Shown in pieces: positions 16,583 to 24,716 of a DNA stretch of 64,000 nucleotides. Every line of letters begins with the position of its first letter. The first letter of the stretch is position 1. This stretch comes from Croceibacterium mercuriale. Its GTDB lineage: Bacteria > Pseudomonadota > Alphaproteobacteria > Sphingomonadales > Sphingomonadaceae. The notes beneath the pieces are model-generated. The model was not told the DNA's origin, did not search any database, and was given only the letters and a program-made list of their open reading frames with translations. The translations under genes were made by a program, and so were the position numbers. Location: NCBI RefSeq assembly GCF_000802385.1, contig NZ_JTDN01000002.1, positions 62,001 through 126,000 on the forward strand. The letters are read 5' to 3'.

Positions 16583-19390
16583 TCAGAACGATGCCCGCGC
16601 GCCGATCAGGAACTCACGCCCGAAATGCCGGTAGTTGGACACCCTGTTGGTCGCATCGACGTAGCGGTCGCTGTACTCGTCCGTCAAATTGATCGCCTCG
16701 ACCGACAGGCGCACGCCGTCCGTCACCTCGTAGGAGATGGAGGCGTCGATGTTCAGCGTGGCGTTCACGCCCTCCTCGCTGTTGCCGTTGCCGCCCGGGA
16801 AGCTGACGAGGTAATCGTCGCGATAGGCGGCGGAGGCACGGGCGCTGAACCTGTCATCCTCGTAATACAGCGTGGCGTTGTAGATGAGGTTGGACTGGCC
16901 CGTCAGCCGGTTGCGGCCCGAAGCGCCATAATTCACGTCGGAATCGATGAAGGTCACGTTGCCGATGAAGCCGGTGTTGTTCAGCACGCCCGGCAGGAAG
17001 GTGAACGGCTGCTGGTACTGCAGTTCGATCCCCTTCAGTGTGCCGCCCTCGCCATTGACGCGGCGGATCACCTCGAAGTCCTCGTCCGGCGAGGCGGGGG
17101 TGCCGGCCAGCAGGCTGTCGGGCAGACCCAGGCTGCGCCACGGCACCATCTCGGGATCGGCCGTGTTGATGAAGCTGTCGACCTTCTTGTAGAACACCGC
17201 CGCCGCCAGCAGAGCCTCCGGTGCGAAATACCATTCGACAGAAGCGTCGTAATTCGTTGCTTGGAACGGGGCCAGCAGCGGATTGCCGTAGGTAACGCGG
17301 CGCGTCGGGATGGACAGGGTGCCACCTGGCGTCAGGTCTCCCAGCGACGGGCGCGAGATCACCTTGGCCGCACCGAGCCGGACCACCAGGTCCTCTGCCG
17401 GTTCGACCGCCAGGTTGAAGGATGGCAGCCAGTTGCTGTAGCCGTTGTCCACATCCACATATTCCGGCTCCGCCACGCCGCCATCCGCACCCAGGAAGCC
17501 GGACGAGGTCGTCTGGGTGTGGGCGTAGCGCAGGCCCACATTGCCGCGCACCGTCAGCCCACCGACCAGCGTGTCGAAATCGACCTGGGCGAAGGCGCCC
17601 GTATCCTCTTCCTGCACCTCCCGCGTGCCGTTGAAGGCCGGGATCAGCGGGTCGTTGTAACGGGTCAGCACATCGTTGATCGCGAAGATGTCGGGCACGA
17701 TGTAGTTCAGATCGGTCCCCGCCGGGATGTCGAGGCCGCCGGCAATAGTCTCGATCTTGCCGAGGTTCGTGACGTCGGTGGCCCGGTCGGCGCCGGTCAG
17801 GGCGGAGACCGCCTGCTGGAAGCCGAACGTGTCGAAGCCGTAGGTCCGGTACTCGGCGCCCGCCTTGATCGTCAGATCGTCGGTCAGGTCATATTCCAGC
17901 CGGCCGGCGGCGGTCTTCAGCCGGTAATCCGCACCGCCGGTGCTGCGTCGCCACTCGGTCAGTGTGAAGTTGCGGCCATCGGTCACGTCGAAGCCATAGG
18001 AGATCTGCGGCAGGCGGTCGTTGCCGCGGAAATCGTAGGTGAAGCCGTCCACGTTCAACGCGTCGAACATGTAGGACACCGACAGCGGGGTACGCAGCTT
18101 GGAGTGGGATGAACCCAGCTTCAGGAAACCGCGGAAACGGTCGGTGAAGGCATGGCGCGCGTTCAGCGACACCTGCAGGAAACGGCTCTCGTCGCGGCTG
18201 AAGCCATTCTCGCTGCGGACGTCGACATTGTCGAACACGCCATAGGACAGCGTGTTCTTCTCCCGGTCGATCTCGTACTCGCGCAGCACCGTCTCGCGCA
18301 CGCCGCCGGCCGCGCGGCTGAAGCTGATCGCTTCAATGTTGGGGCTCTCCGCCTCCTGGTTGAAGCGGGAATACAGCCCGTCGAGGATGATCTCGGTATC
18401 CTCCGTCGGCTTCCATTGCAGCGATCCGGTCAGGCCCAGCCGGTCTTCCGAGAACGAGCCGATCGTGTAGCGCGGGATACGCGGATAGAAGGCGGACAGC
18501 ACTTCGGACCGCTGCTCGGCCGTGGTGCAGGTCACGCAACCGGCGAAGTTGTTGCCCGCACCATAGGCCTGCGCCGGATTGCCGCTCTGCCAGCGGGTGG
18601 TGTTGAAGCTCTCGCTGGTCGGGCGCCGCTCGCTATAGGCGACGGAGACCAGCGCACCAAAGGTCTCGTCATCATTGGCCCAGCTGAGCAGGCCGGCAAG
18701 CCGCGGGAGGGTCTTTTCGGACAGATCGTTATAGGACGCCTGCCCCGCCACCGCGCCATGGATGCCGGCACCGAAGTCCAGCGCGCGGCCGGTCTGCAGG
18801 TCGACCGTCGCACCGAGCGATCCTTCCTCGATCTCCGCCGACTGCGTCTTGCGCACGGTAATGGAGTTGAACAGTTCGGACGCGAAGATCGAGAAGTCGA
18901 AGCCGCGGCTGCGATTGCCGCCCGCGGCCGCCTGTGCCTCCAGCCCGTTGATCCGCACGCGGGTGAAATCGGCACCTAGCCCACGCACGCTGATCGTGCG
19001 GCCCTGCCCGCCGTCACGCTCGATCGTCACGCCCGGCAGGCGCTGGATCGATTCCGCCAGGTTCAGGTCGGGGAAATCGGCCATGTCCTCGGCCAGGATG
19101 GTATCGACCGCACCGGCCTCGTTGCGCTTGATGTTCAGCGCGCGATCCAGGCTGCCACGGAAGCCGGTCACGACGATCTCGCCATCGGTGGTCGCGGCAT
19201 CGGCATCATCCGCACCCTGCACCTCGCCCGAGAACGGGTCGGTGACCGTGTCCGCAGTCGCAGCCGGCTCGGCACTGGTACCGCCGGGCAGTGGCGCGAC
19301 CTGCGCCAGCGCCGGCATGGCACCGATCATCATCGCGAACGCAGAGGTACGCAGGCCCAGACGGGCCCGTGTGGTGAGAACTTCAGGCAT
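16583..19390 (-). CDS. TonB-dependent receptor (pectin-oligosaccharide uptake)
   Basis: Outer-membrane receptor that imports ligands using TonB energy; here probably oligogalacturonides or rhamnogalacturonides. Signal peptide MPEVLTTRARLGLRTSAFAM...ALAQ is followed by a TonB-box-like EIVVTGFRGSLDRAL, a plug with LAESIQRLPGVTIERDGGQG and ISVRGLGADFTRVRING, and a long beta-barrel ending in aromatic Phe (FLIGARASF). This is the Xanthomonas/Caulobacter receptor type (TIGR01782-like). The start at 19390 is chosen because the earlier in-frame start at 19480 would put an operator inside the coding region. GH105-DUF4861 follows in the same transcript. Ligand is inferred from context. Confidence 0.93.
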   Translation of the reverse strand: MPEVLTTRARLGLRTSAFAMMIGAMPALAQVAPLPGGTSAEPAATADTVTDPFSGEVQGADDADAATTDGEIVVTGFRGSLDRALNIKRNEAGAVDTILAEDMADFPDLNLAESIQRLPGVTIERDGGQGRTISVRGLGADFTRVRINGLEAQAAAGGNRSRGFDFSIFASELFNSITVRKTQSAEIEEGSLGATVDLQTGRALDFGAGIHGAVAGQASYNDLSEKTLPRLAGLLSWANDDETFGALVSVAYSERRPTSESFNTTRWQSGNPAQAYGAGNNFAGCVTCTTAEQRSEVLSAFYPRIPRYTIGSFSEDRLGLTGSLQWKPTEDTEIILDGLYSRFNQEAESPNIEAISFSRAAGGVRETVLREYEIDREKNTLSYGVFDNVDVRSENGFSRDESRFLQVSLNARHAFTDRFRGFLKLGSSHSKLRTPLSVSYMFDALNVDGFTYDFRGNDRLPQISYGFDVTDGRNFTLTEWRRSTGGADYRLKTAAGRLEYDLTDDLTIKAGAEYRTYGFDTFGFQQAVSALTGADRATDVTNLGKIETIAGGLDIPAGTDLNYIVPDIFAINDVLTRYNDPLIPAFNGTREVQEEDTGAFAQVDFDTLVGGLTVRGNVGLRYAHTQTTSSGFLGADGGVAEPEYVDVDNGYSNWLPSFNLAVEPAEDLVVRLGAAKVISRPSLGDLTPGGTLSIPTRRVTYGNPLLAPFQATNYDASVEWYFAPEALLAAAVFYKKVDSFINTADPEMVPWRSLGLPDSLLAGTPASPDEDFEVIRRVNGEGGTLKGIELQYQQPFTFLPGVLNNTGFIGNVTFIDSDVNYGASGRNRLTGQSNLIYNATLYYEDDRFSARASAAYRDDYLVSFPGGNGNSEEGVNATLNIDASISYEVTDGVRLSVEAINLTDEYSDRYVDATNRVSNYRHFGREFLIGARASF

Positions 19391-19439
19391 CAAATCGCTA
19401 CTCCGAACGCCAGCCTGCCGGGCTGGTCTTGCCGGAGAT

Positions 19440-19448
19440 GTATGATAA
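19440..19448. promoter_or_regulatory. Putative pectin-regulon operator, site 3 (GTATGATAA)
   Basis: GTATGATAA, in the context GATGTATGATAACTT, lies 50 bp upstream of the TonB receptor start. The 15-base context equals that in front of kduI. A second, weaker copy is 100 bp further upstream at 19547. Confidence 0.55.
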
Positions 19449-19546
19449 CTTGACACCGGTGGCAAGGCAGTTCGCCACAAAAAATGCCGGTTACGCAGAT
19501 CGTTAGCAGGCGACTGACCCGCAACAGGGACGAATGGTGCCCGCTT

Positions 19547-19555
19547 GTATGACAG
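19547..19555. promoter_or_regulatory. Putative pectin-regulon operator, site 4 (GTATGACAG)
   Basis: GTATGACAG lies 157 bp upstream of the TonB receptor start and just beyond the PL22 stop. It differs from site 1 at the last base only. Two sites spaced by about 107 bp could allow looping or cooperative binding. Confidence 0.4.
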
Positions 19556-19570
19556 AGCAGCTGCCGACCG

Positions 19571-20938
19571 TCAGGCTGCGCGAGCCAGATCCACCACATA
19601 GACGTGGTTGCTGCCGTGCATGTTCGAACAGAAGATGATGGAGCGACCATCCGGCGTGAAGGTCAGGTTCGGCTCCAGCCGGTAATCATGCGCGCGCATG
19701 TCCACCAGCCGGGTGGGGCGCATCACCTGTGCGGTGACCAATTCCGCCTTGTCGCTTTCCGTATCCGCATCCGGCACCGTCTCGGGCCGCAGCAGCGCCA
19801 GCCATTTGCCGTCTTCCGCATGCGCCACCATGTCGGCGTCGCCGCCATCGCTGGCGAACAGCGTGCCGTCGGGTGACTGGTTGAAGTGCACGCCCCAATC
19901 ATTGCGCTCGACCCGGCGCCAGATGCGTTGCCCGGTTTCCAGGTTGACGGAGGCGACCCAAAACACCTGGCCACGCGGGGTCTGCAGGTCGTAGAATACC
20001 TCCTTCCCGTCAGGCCCGAACCATTCATGGCCGAAAATCTCGAAATTCATCGTCCGCTCGTGCGTGCGGCGCAGGTCGGTGCCGTCGGTCTTCATCGTCC
20101 ACATCCGGTCGACCCGGTGCCACGGCCCTTCATGGCAGAAGATGATCCGCCGCGGATCGGTCGGTGAAAACTGCGTGTGGCCGATCCATTCGGTGGTGCT
20201 GTGCAGCACCCGCCGCTCGCCGGTGCGGATGTCCAGCGTGAAGATCTCCATCGGATAGCGTGCGGCCCACCGCTCCAGCATGCGCACGCCTTTCGCCCGT
20301 GCGAAGTTGAGCGGCTTGCCGTCCGGGCCGACCGCTGCATATTCCGCCTGGTCGAAGCGCCGGTTGCGCGGATCGGCGACGCCGGGCTGCAACGGCTGCG
20401 AGCCATAGGCGACGAAGCCCAGCATCAGCGTGTCATCTGCATTGGCGGCATTGATCTGGCCATTGTCGATCCGCCCGATCCGGCGGGCCTCGCCGCCATC
20501 GGCGGAGATGGCATAGATCGTGCGCGGACGATCCATCGGCTGCGCCTCGCCCGGCTCGCTGACGCTGTAATAGACGTCGCGATTGGTGCGGGCGGTGAAC
20601 ATCAGGTCGGCATGCGGGTCCGCCACCAACACGCGCAGCGCGCCTGTCGCCGGGGAGACCACCGAGATCCCCTCAGGCGTGCTCATCACCATCAGGTCGC
20701 CTTCGGGCGTGAAGCTGTTCTTGTAGAAGTACAGCTTGCCGCCGCCCCCGTCGGGGCTCAGCCGGCGGATGCGGTAGCCGGTCGCCGGGTCGATCCAGTC
20801 ACGCGGCGCCAGGCCGCCGGCTACGGGCGGCGGCGCCTCGGCCTGGGCCATCGCCGCGCCCGCGCGCAGGGCGCCTGCCGCCACCGTGCCGGCCGCAAGG
20901 CCCTTCAGCAGGCCGCGCCGTGTCTGGCCGTCAATCAT
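19571..20938 (-). CDS. ogl: Oligogalacturonate lyase (PL22), Tat-exported
   Basis: Beta-propeller lyase that cleaves digalacturonate and short oligomers to the unsaturated monomer. The N-terminus TRRGLLKGLAAGTVAAGALR...AMA is a twin-arginine signal, so the enzyme should act in the periplasm, whereas the classical enterobacterial Ogl is cytosolic. Propeller repeats start TGYRIRRLSPDGGGGKLYFYKNSFTPEG; FCHEGPWHRVDRMW and FGHEWFGPDGKEVFYD carry His residues that match the Mn2+ site of the family. Length is 455 residues. It follows the six-hairpin gene by 12 bp and is probably its operon partner. Confidence 0.92.
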   Translation of the reverse strand: MIDGQTRRGLLKGLAAGTVAAGALRAGAAMAQAEAPPPVAGGLAPRDWIDPATGYRIRRLSPDGGGGKLYFYKNSFTPEGDLMVMSTPEGISVVSPATGALRVLVADPHADLMFTARTNRDVYYSVSEPGEAQPMDRPRTIYAISADGGEARRIGRIDNGQINAANADDTLMLGFVAYGSQPLQPGVADPRNRRFDQAEYAAVGPDGKPLNFARAKGVRMLERWAARYPMEIFTLDIRTGERRVLHSTTEWIGHTQFSPTDPRRIIFCHEGPWHRVDRMWTMKTDGTDLRRTHERTMNFEIFGHEWFGPDGKEVFYDLQTPRGQVFWVASVNLETGQRIWRRVERNDWGVHFNQSPDGTLFASDGGDADMVAHAEDGKWLALLRPETVPDADTESDKAELVTAQVMRPTRLVDMRAHDYRLEPNLTFTPDGRSIIFCSNMHGSNHVYVVDLARAA

Positions 20939-20950
20939 GCGTCTTCTCCA

Positions 20951-23230
20951 TCATGGTGCGGGGGCGATGCCTTCGGCCCGCACGGTCCAGCCGTCTGCGG
21001 GGAAGCCGGGGGCATGCCCCTCGGCGCCGTCCCACCCGGCGGCCATCAATCCCACCGCCCACAGCAGCGCGCCGTTGGACGGGAAGTAGGTTTCCGCGGC
21101 GCGGCGATAGCCGGCACCGTCCGAATTGGTGGCCATTGCCACTCCGCCGGCCCCGCCGGACACCGGCACCAGATCCTCCGCATGTGCATCCAGATGCACC
21201 CGCGGCGTCATGCCGGTCACGCCCCACTGGTTGTTCTTTCGCTCCGCAAACAGCCAGTCGACCGCCTCCTCCGGCCGGCCCAGCCGCGCGGCCGCCATGG
21301 CCAGCATCGGAAAGTCCCAGCCCCAGGTCTGCCGCAGATCCCAGTGCGCGCTGATGGCGGACAGGGTGCGACGCATGGCGTCCTGGTCGACCTGCTCCCC
21401 GGGAATGAAGCCATAGGCCATCATGAAGGACGGGTGGTCACGGTTTTTGCACTGCGCGGCATCGGCCGCGCCGCTGCACGCGGCCGATGCCGCGATCTGC
21501 CAGAAGTCGGGCTCACTCTCCGCCGGCAGGTACAGCCCGTCCTTCATCGGCAGCGGCGCCAGCCGGCGCAGTGCCTCGGTCCATTCAGGCTTGGGCGGCA
21601 GGCCCTGCCGTGTCCGCCAGTCCTGCGCCACCGTCAGCGCCCAGCGGAAATAGGCCAGTTCGAACGTCGGATTGACCGTGGTCAGCGGATCGTAGTTCTC
21701 CTGCGCCGGGATCAGCGGCGGGCCGAGATTGCGTCGTCCGTCCTTCTCCAGCGGCCAGGACGCCAGCAGGTCCGCGCTCGCCTCCACAACTTCGCCATAC
21801 TGCCCCAGTACCCCGGCCTCCTCGCCGGGTCCGGTCCGCGCGCGGCGCACCAGCTCGGCCAGCAGGATCGGGTGCGGCTGCTGCCACATCAGGAACGGGG
21901 ACACCAGGCTGGGGCTGTTGCGCCCTTCCGGGCCGACCATCTTGGGCCACCAGGCGCCGGCTACCCCGTGCCGCGCGGCTTCCTCCCGGGCGCGCGGCAG
22001 ATGCGCGACATACCAGGGCAGGCTGCGCTCCAGCATGTCGGCATGGCCCCACATGGCCTGCCACGCGGCGTGCCATGGATGCATCTCCAGGTGGAACTTG
22101 CCGAACCAGCTGTTGGAGAACAGCCCCTCCTCCTGCGGCGGCAGGGTGCCGGCACCATTGATGGCGGACAGGTACTGCGACAGCACCACCCGCCGCTCCA
22201 GCTCCGCCGCACGCGGATCGGTGCTGCCGGTGAAGTCCACCGCACCGCCACCGGTCCAGAAGCTGCGCCAGTGCCCGGCCACCGCGTCGGTGCCGTGCGC
22301 GAAGGACGGCAAGGGTGCGGCCTCGGCCGTCTGGTCGAACGCCACCTGCAGGCGCAGCACCGTGCCCGTGCCGGTCGCCAGCACGCCGGCATCCCCGTCC
22401 ATCGCCAGCGCCCCGTCACTTTCCACGGCGGACCAGTAGCGGGTGGCATCGAGGTCGCGCCGAAGATGCACGCGCTGCGGGGTCACGCTGACCAGTTCCG
22501 TCGTGCCGCCACCGTCCCAGCGCGCCGGGTCGGGATTGATCTGCGGGTCCACCCCCGGGTAGTGCACCGACAACGCCAGCCGGCCAGCCTCGACCAGCGG
22601 CGAGGTCACCTCCACCGCGATCACGTCCCGGCTCGGCAGCACGCGGGTCACCACCGTGACCGGCTGCCCGGCATAGGCGAAGCGGCTGGTCAGCGTGCCG
22701 GTCCACAGGTCCAGCTGCTGGTGCGTCCCGCTCACCTGGGCGAAGTCCGGTGCGGCGCCGTCCACCACCATGGCGATGCGCCCCAGCGCGATCCGGTGCG
22801 GATTGGCCCGCAGCCAGTTCAGCGCGGGATTGGTTTCCGCATCGGCCCAGCTGCGCATCCAGGCATAGGGCTGCTCGCCCCGCCCCGGCACGGGCACCTG
22901 CACCAGCCCGGCCTTCTCCTCGGCCGCGCCTTCGGGGAAGCTGTGCCAGCCCCATTGCGCCATGGTCAGCAGCGGCACCAGTTCCGAGTAGCGCTCGGGA
23001 AAGGTCTGCAGGCCGGTGATGTCGGCGGTGAAGCCCAGCTCGCCATTGCCCAGCATGACCGGCGCATGCGGGTCGATTTCGGTCAGCACCACGTCGTGCC
23101 GCTGCACCAGCGCCTGCCGGTCGATCGGCTGTGCGATGGCCGGCACGGCCAGCAGCAGCACGGCAGGCCACGCCACCAGCCTGGCCATGCGGTGCCACAT
23201 CGTGCGCGGGCTCGCTTCTGTTTCCGGCAT
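20951..23230 (-). CDS. Six-hairpin glycosidase-like periplasmic protein, specificity unknown
   Basis: A 759-residue exported protein. Signal peptide: LVAWPAVLLLAVPAIAQ. Residues of about 35-280 look like a beta-sandwich (APVMLGNGELGFTADITGLQTF; repeated short strands), and residues of about 330-740 are helical with an (alpha/alpha)6-barrel look (FSNSWFGKFHLEMHPWHAAWQ, GVAGAWWPKMVGPEGRNSP, WGWDFPMLAMAAARLG). This layout resembles GH65/GH95-type enzymes, but I cannot place it in a named family. An AAGGGA motif five bases before the ATG at 23230 decides the start. It precedes PL22 by 12 bp and shares a divergent, operator-bearing promoter with the PL10 gene, so a role in pectin side-chain or oligomer breakdown is likely. 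Confidence 0.8.
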   Translation of the reverse strand: MPETEASPRTMWHRMARLVAWPAVLLLAVPAIAQPIDRQALVQRHDVVLTEIDPHAPVMLGNGELGFTADITGLQTFPERYSELVPLLTMAQWGWHSFPEGAAEEKAGLVQVPVPGRGEQPYAWMRSWADAETNPALNWLRANPHRIALGRIAMVVDGAAPDFAQVSGTHQQLDLWTGTLTSRFAYAGQPVTVVTRVLPSRDVIAVEVTSPLVEAGRLALSVHYPGVDPQINPDPARWDGGGTTELVSVTPQRVHLRRDLDATRYWSAVESDGALAMDGDAGVLATGTGTVLRLQVAFDQTAEAAPLPSFAHGTDAVAGHWRSFWTGGGAVDFTGSTDPRAAELERRVVLSQYLSAINGAGTLPPQEEGLFSNSWFGKFHLEMHPWHAAWQAMWGHADMLERSLPWYVAHLPRAREEAARHGVAGAWWPKMVGPEGRNSPSLVSPFLMWQQPHPILLAELVRRARTGPGEEAGVLGQYGEVVEASADLLASWPLEKDGRRNLGPPLIPAQENYDPLTTVNPTFELAYFRWALTVAQDWRTRQGLPPKPEWTEALRRLAPLPMKDGLYLPAESEPDFWQIAASAACSGAADAAQCKNRDHPSFMMAYGFIPGEQVDQDAMRRTLSAISAHWDLRQTWGWDFPMLAMAAARLGRPEEAVDWLFAERKNNQWGVTGMTPRVHLDAHAEDLVPVSGGAGGVAMATNSDGAGYRRAAETYFPSNGALLWAVGLMAAGWDGAEGHAPGFPADGWTVRAEGIAPAP

Positions 23231-23298
23231 CCTGGTCCCTTGTTCCTGCACGGTCGCTTGCCGCATCCTGAATACGGCAGACACTATTGCATCAAGTT

Positions 23299-23307
23299 AT
23301 ATGACAT
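23299..23307. promoter_or_regulatory. Putative pectin-regulon operator, site 5 (ATATGACAT)
   Basis: Lies within AAGTTATATGACATGTAA (23294-23311), between the divergent six-hairpin and PL10 genes. Read on the minus strand it is ATGTCATATAACTT, which matches ATGTATGATAACTT of sites 2 and 3 at 11 of 14 positions with the same arms. It could control both divergent transcripts. Confidence 0.5.
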
Positions 23308-23423
23308 GTAAGACCCTGATTGACACCGGTGGTCTTTGTTTCGGGTCCGCACCGCCGGGATCCGATCGGACAAGTAGCGGGACAACCGCTCGCACGCCGG
23401 ACGGCCATGTGGAGAAGACCGCC

Positions 23424-24713
23424 TTGAAGACACGCACCCTGCTCGCCCTGTGCCTGGCCGCTTCCGCCCTGACGGGGGGCGCGGCGCATGGCAAGGTCAT
23501 CGCCATCAACACGCCGGCGCTGTCGCTGACGCTGGACCGGATCGGCACCCTGCCCGACGATCAGCAGCCCGTATGGCGCGATTACGTCCTGCGCTCGCAG
23601 TTGCAGATGCAGGTCGACCGGCAATCGCTGGTGAATGAACTGGAGCCCGGGCAGGAACCGCCCCCGCCGCCGCAGGCGGTCGGCCCATCTGCCTACAACA
23701 TGCCGATCGATCGCCCGGCCGAATGGTACGGCACTGCGGAAGCGCGGCAGGTCGCCGACACCATCGTCAGCTTCCAGACGCCGGCCGGCGGATGGAGCAA
23801 GAACCAGAACCGCGCCGGCCCGCCGCGCCTGCCGGGCCAGCGCTATGCCAATGATGCGGAGACCATGACGCAGGACCCGGGCAATTTCGACGCCCCGCAT
23901 GACCGGTTCTGGACCTTTGTCGGCTCGCTGGACAACGAGGCCACGACCACGGAGATGCGCTTCCTGCAGCAGGTCGCCGCCGCGCTGCCCGGGGACGAGG
24001 GCGACAAATACCGCGAAAGCTTCGTGCGGGGCGTGCAGTATCTGCTGGCCGCGCAGTACCCGAACGGGGGCTGGCCGCAGAACTGGCCGCTGGAAGGCGG
24101 CTTCCACGACGGCATCACCTTCAACGACAATGCCGTGGCCAGGGCGGCAACCTTGCTGGGCGAGGTGGCCACGCAGCCACAATACGCCTTCGTGCCGCAA
24201 TATCTGCGTGCCCGGTCGGCAACGGCCACCGCCAAGGGGATCGAGGTGATCCTGGCGGCGCAGGTGCGGCGCGACGGCGCCTTGCTGGGCTGGCCGCAGC
24301 AGGTCGACCCGCTGACGCTGGAGCCGATCTCCGCCCGCAATTACGAACCCCGCTCCATTGCCAGCGGCGAGACTACGGACATTCTGGAATTCCTGATGAG
24401 CCGGCCCGATCCAAGCCCGGAAATGCGTGCCGCGATCGAAGGGGGCGTCGCCTGGCTGCGATCGGCGGCGGTGCGCGATTATGCGTGGGAGCGTGTCGGC
24501 AATGAAGGACGGAAGCTGTTCCCCCGCGCAGGTGCCGGGCCGCTCTGGTCGCGCAATTACGACGTCAACAACGGGCAGCCTATCTTCGGTGACAAGGACC
24601 GCACCATCCACGACGATGTGAACAACATCTCCGAAGGGCGCCGCAATGGCTACAGCTGGTGGGTCACGCAGCCGCAGCGCGCGCTCGACGCTTACGAGAA
24701 CTGGGGCAAGTAG
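23424..24713 (+). CDS. pelA: Pectate lyase, PL10 family
   Basis: Cleaves polygalacturonate by beta-elimination, giving 4,5-unsaturated oligomers. Signal peptide: LKTRTLLALCLAASALTGGAAHG. The (alpha/alpha)-toroid catalytic part has the PL10 signatures SFQTPAGGWSKNQNR, YPNGGWPQNWPL, GITFNDNAVARAATLL and PQQVDPLTLEPISARNYEPRS with the catalytic arginine. Mature length is about 400 residues. The start is taken as TTG at 23424 because GGAG lies nine bases before it; a GTG at 23409 is in frame but lacks a good ribosome site. It is divergent from the six-hairpin/PL22 operon and converges with the helicase gene, with only 3 bp between the stops. Confidence 0.92.
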   Translation: MKTRTLLALCLAASALTGGAAHGKVIAINTPALSLTLDRIGTLPDDQQPVWRDYVLRSQLQMQVDRQSLVNELEPGQEPPPPPQAVGPSAYNMPIDRPAEWYGTAEARQVADTIVSFQTPAGGWSKNQNRAGPPRLPGQRYANDAETMTQDPGNFDAPHDRFWTFVGSLDNEATTTEMRFLQQVAAALPGDEGDKYRESFVRGVQYLLAAQYPNGGWPQNWPLEGGFHDGITFNDNAVARAATLLGEVATQPQYAFVPQYLRARSATATAKGIEVILAAQVRRDGALLGWPQQVDPLTLEPISARNYEPRSIASGETTDILEFLMSRPDPSPEMRAAIEGGVAWLRSAAVRDYAWERVGNEGRKLFPRAGAGPLWSRNYDVNNGQPIFGDKDRTIHDDVNNISEGRRNGYSWWVTQPQRALDAYENWGK

Positions 24714-24716
24714 CCG

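Noticed and set aside
16574-18112. Plus-strand frame of 512 codons opposite the first TonB receptor.
   Set aside because: Antisense shadow without motifs or ribosome site.
20177-23311. Plus-strand frame of 1044 codons opposite the PL22 and six-hairpin genes.
   Set aside because: Antisense shadow: Arg/His/Gln-rich translation, no ribosome site, no homology-like motifs, and it spans two well-supported genes.
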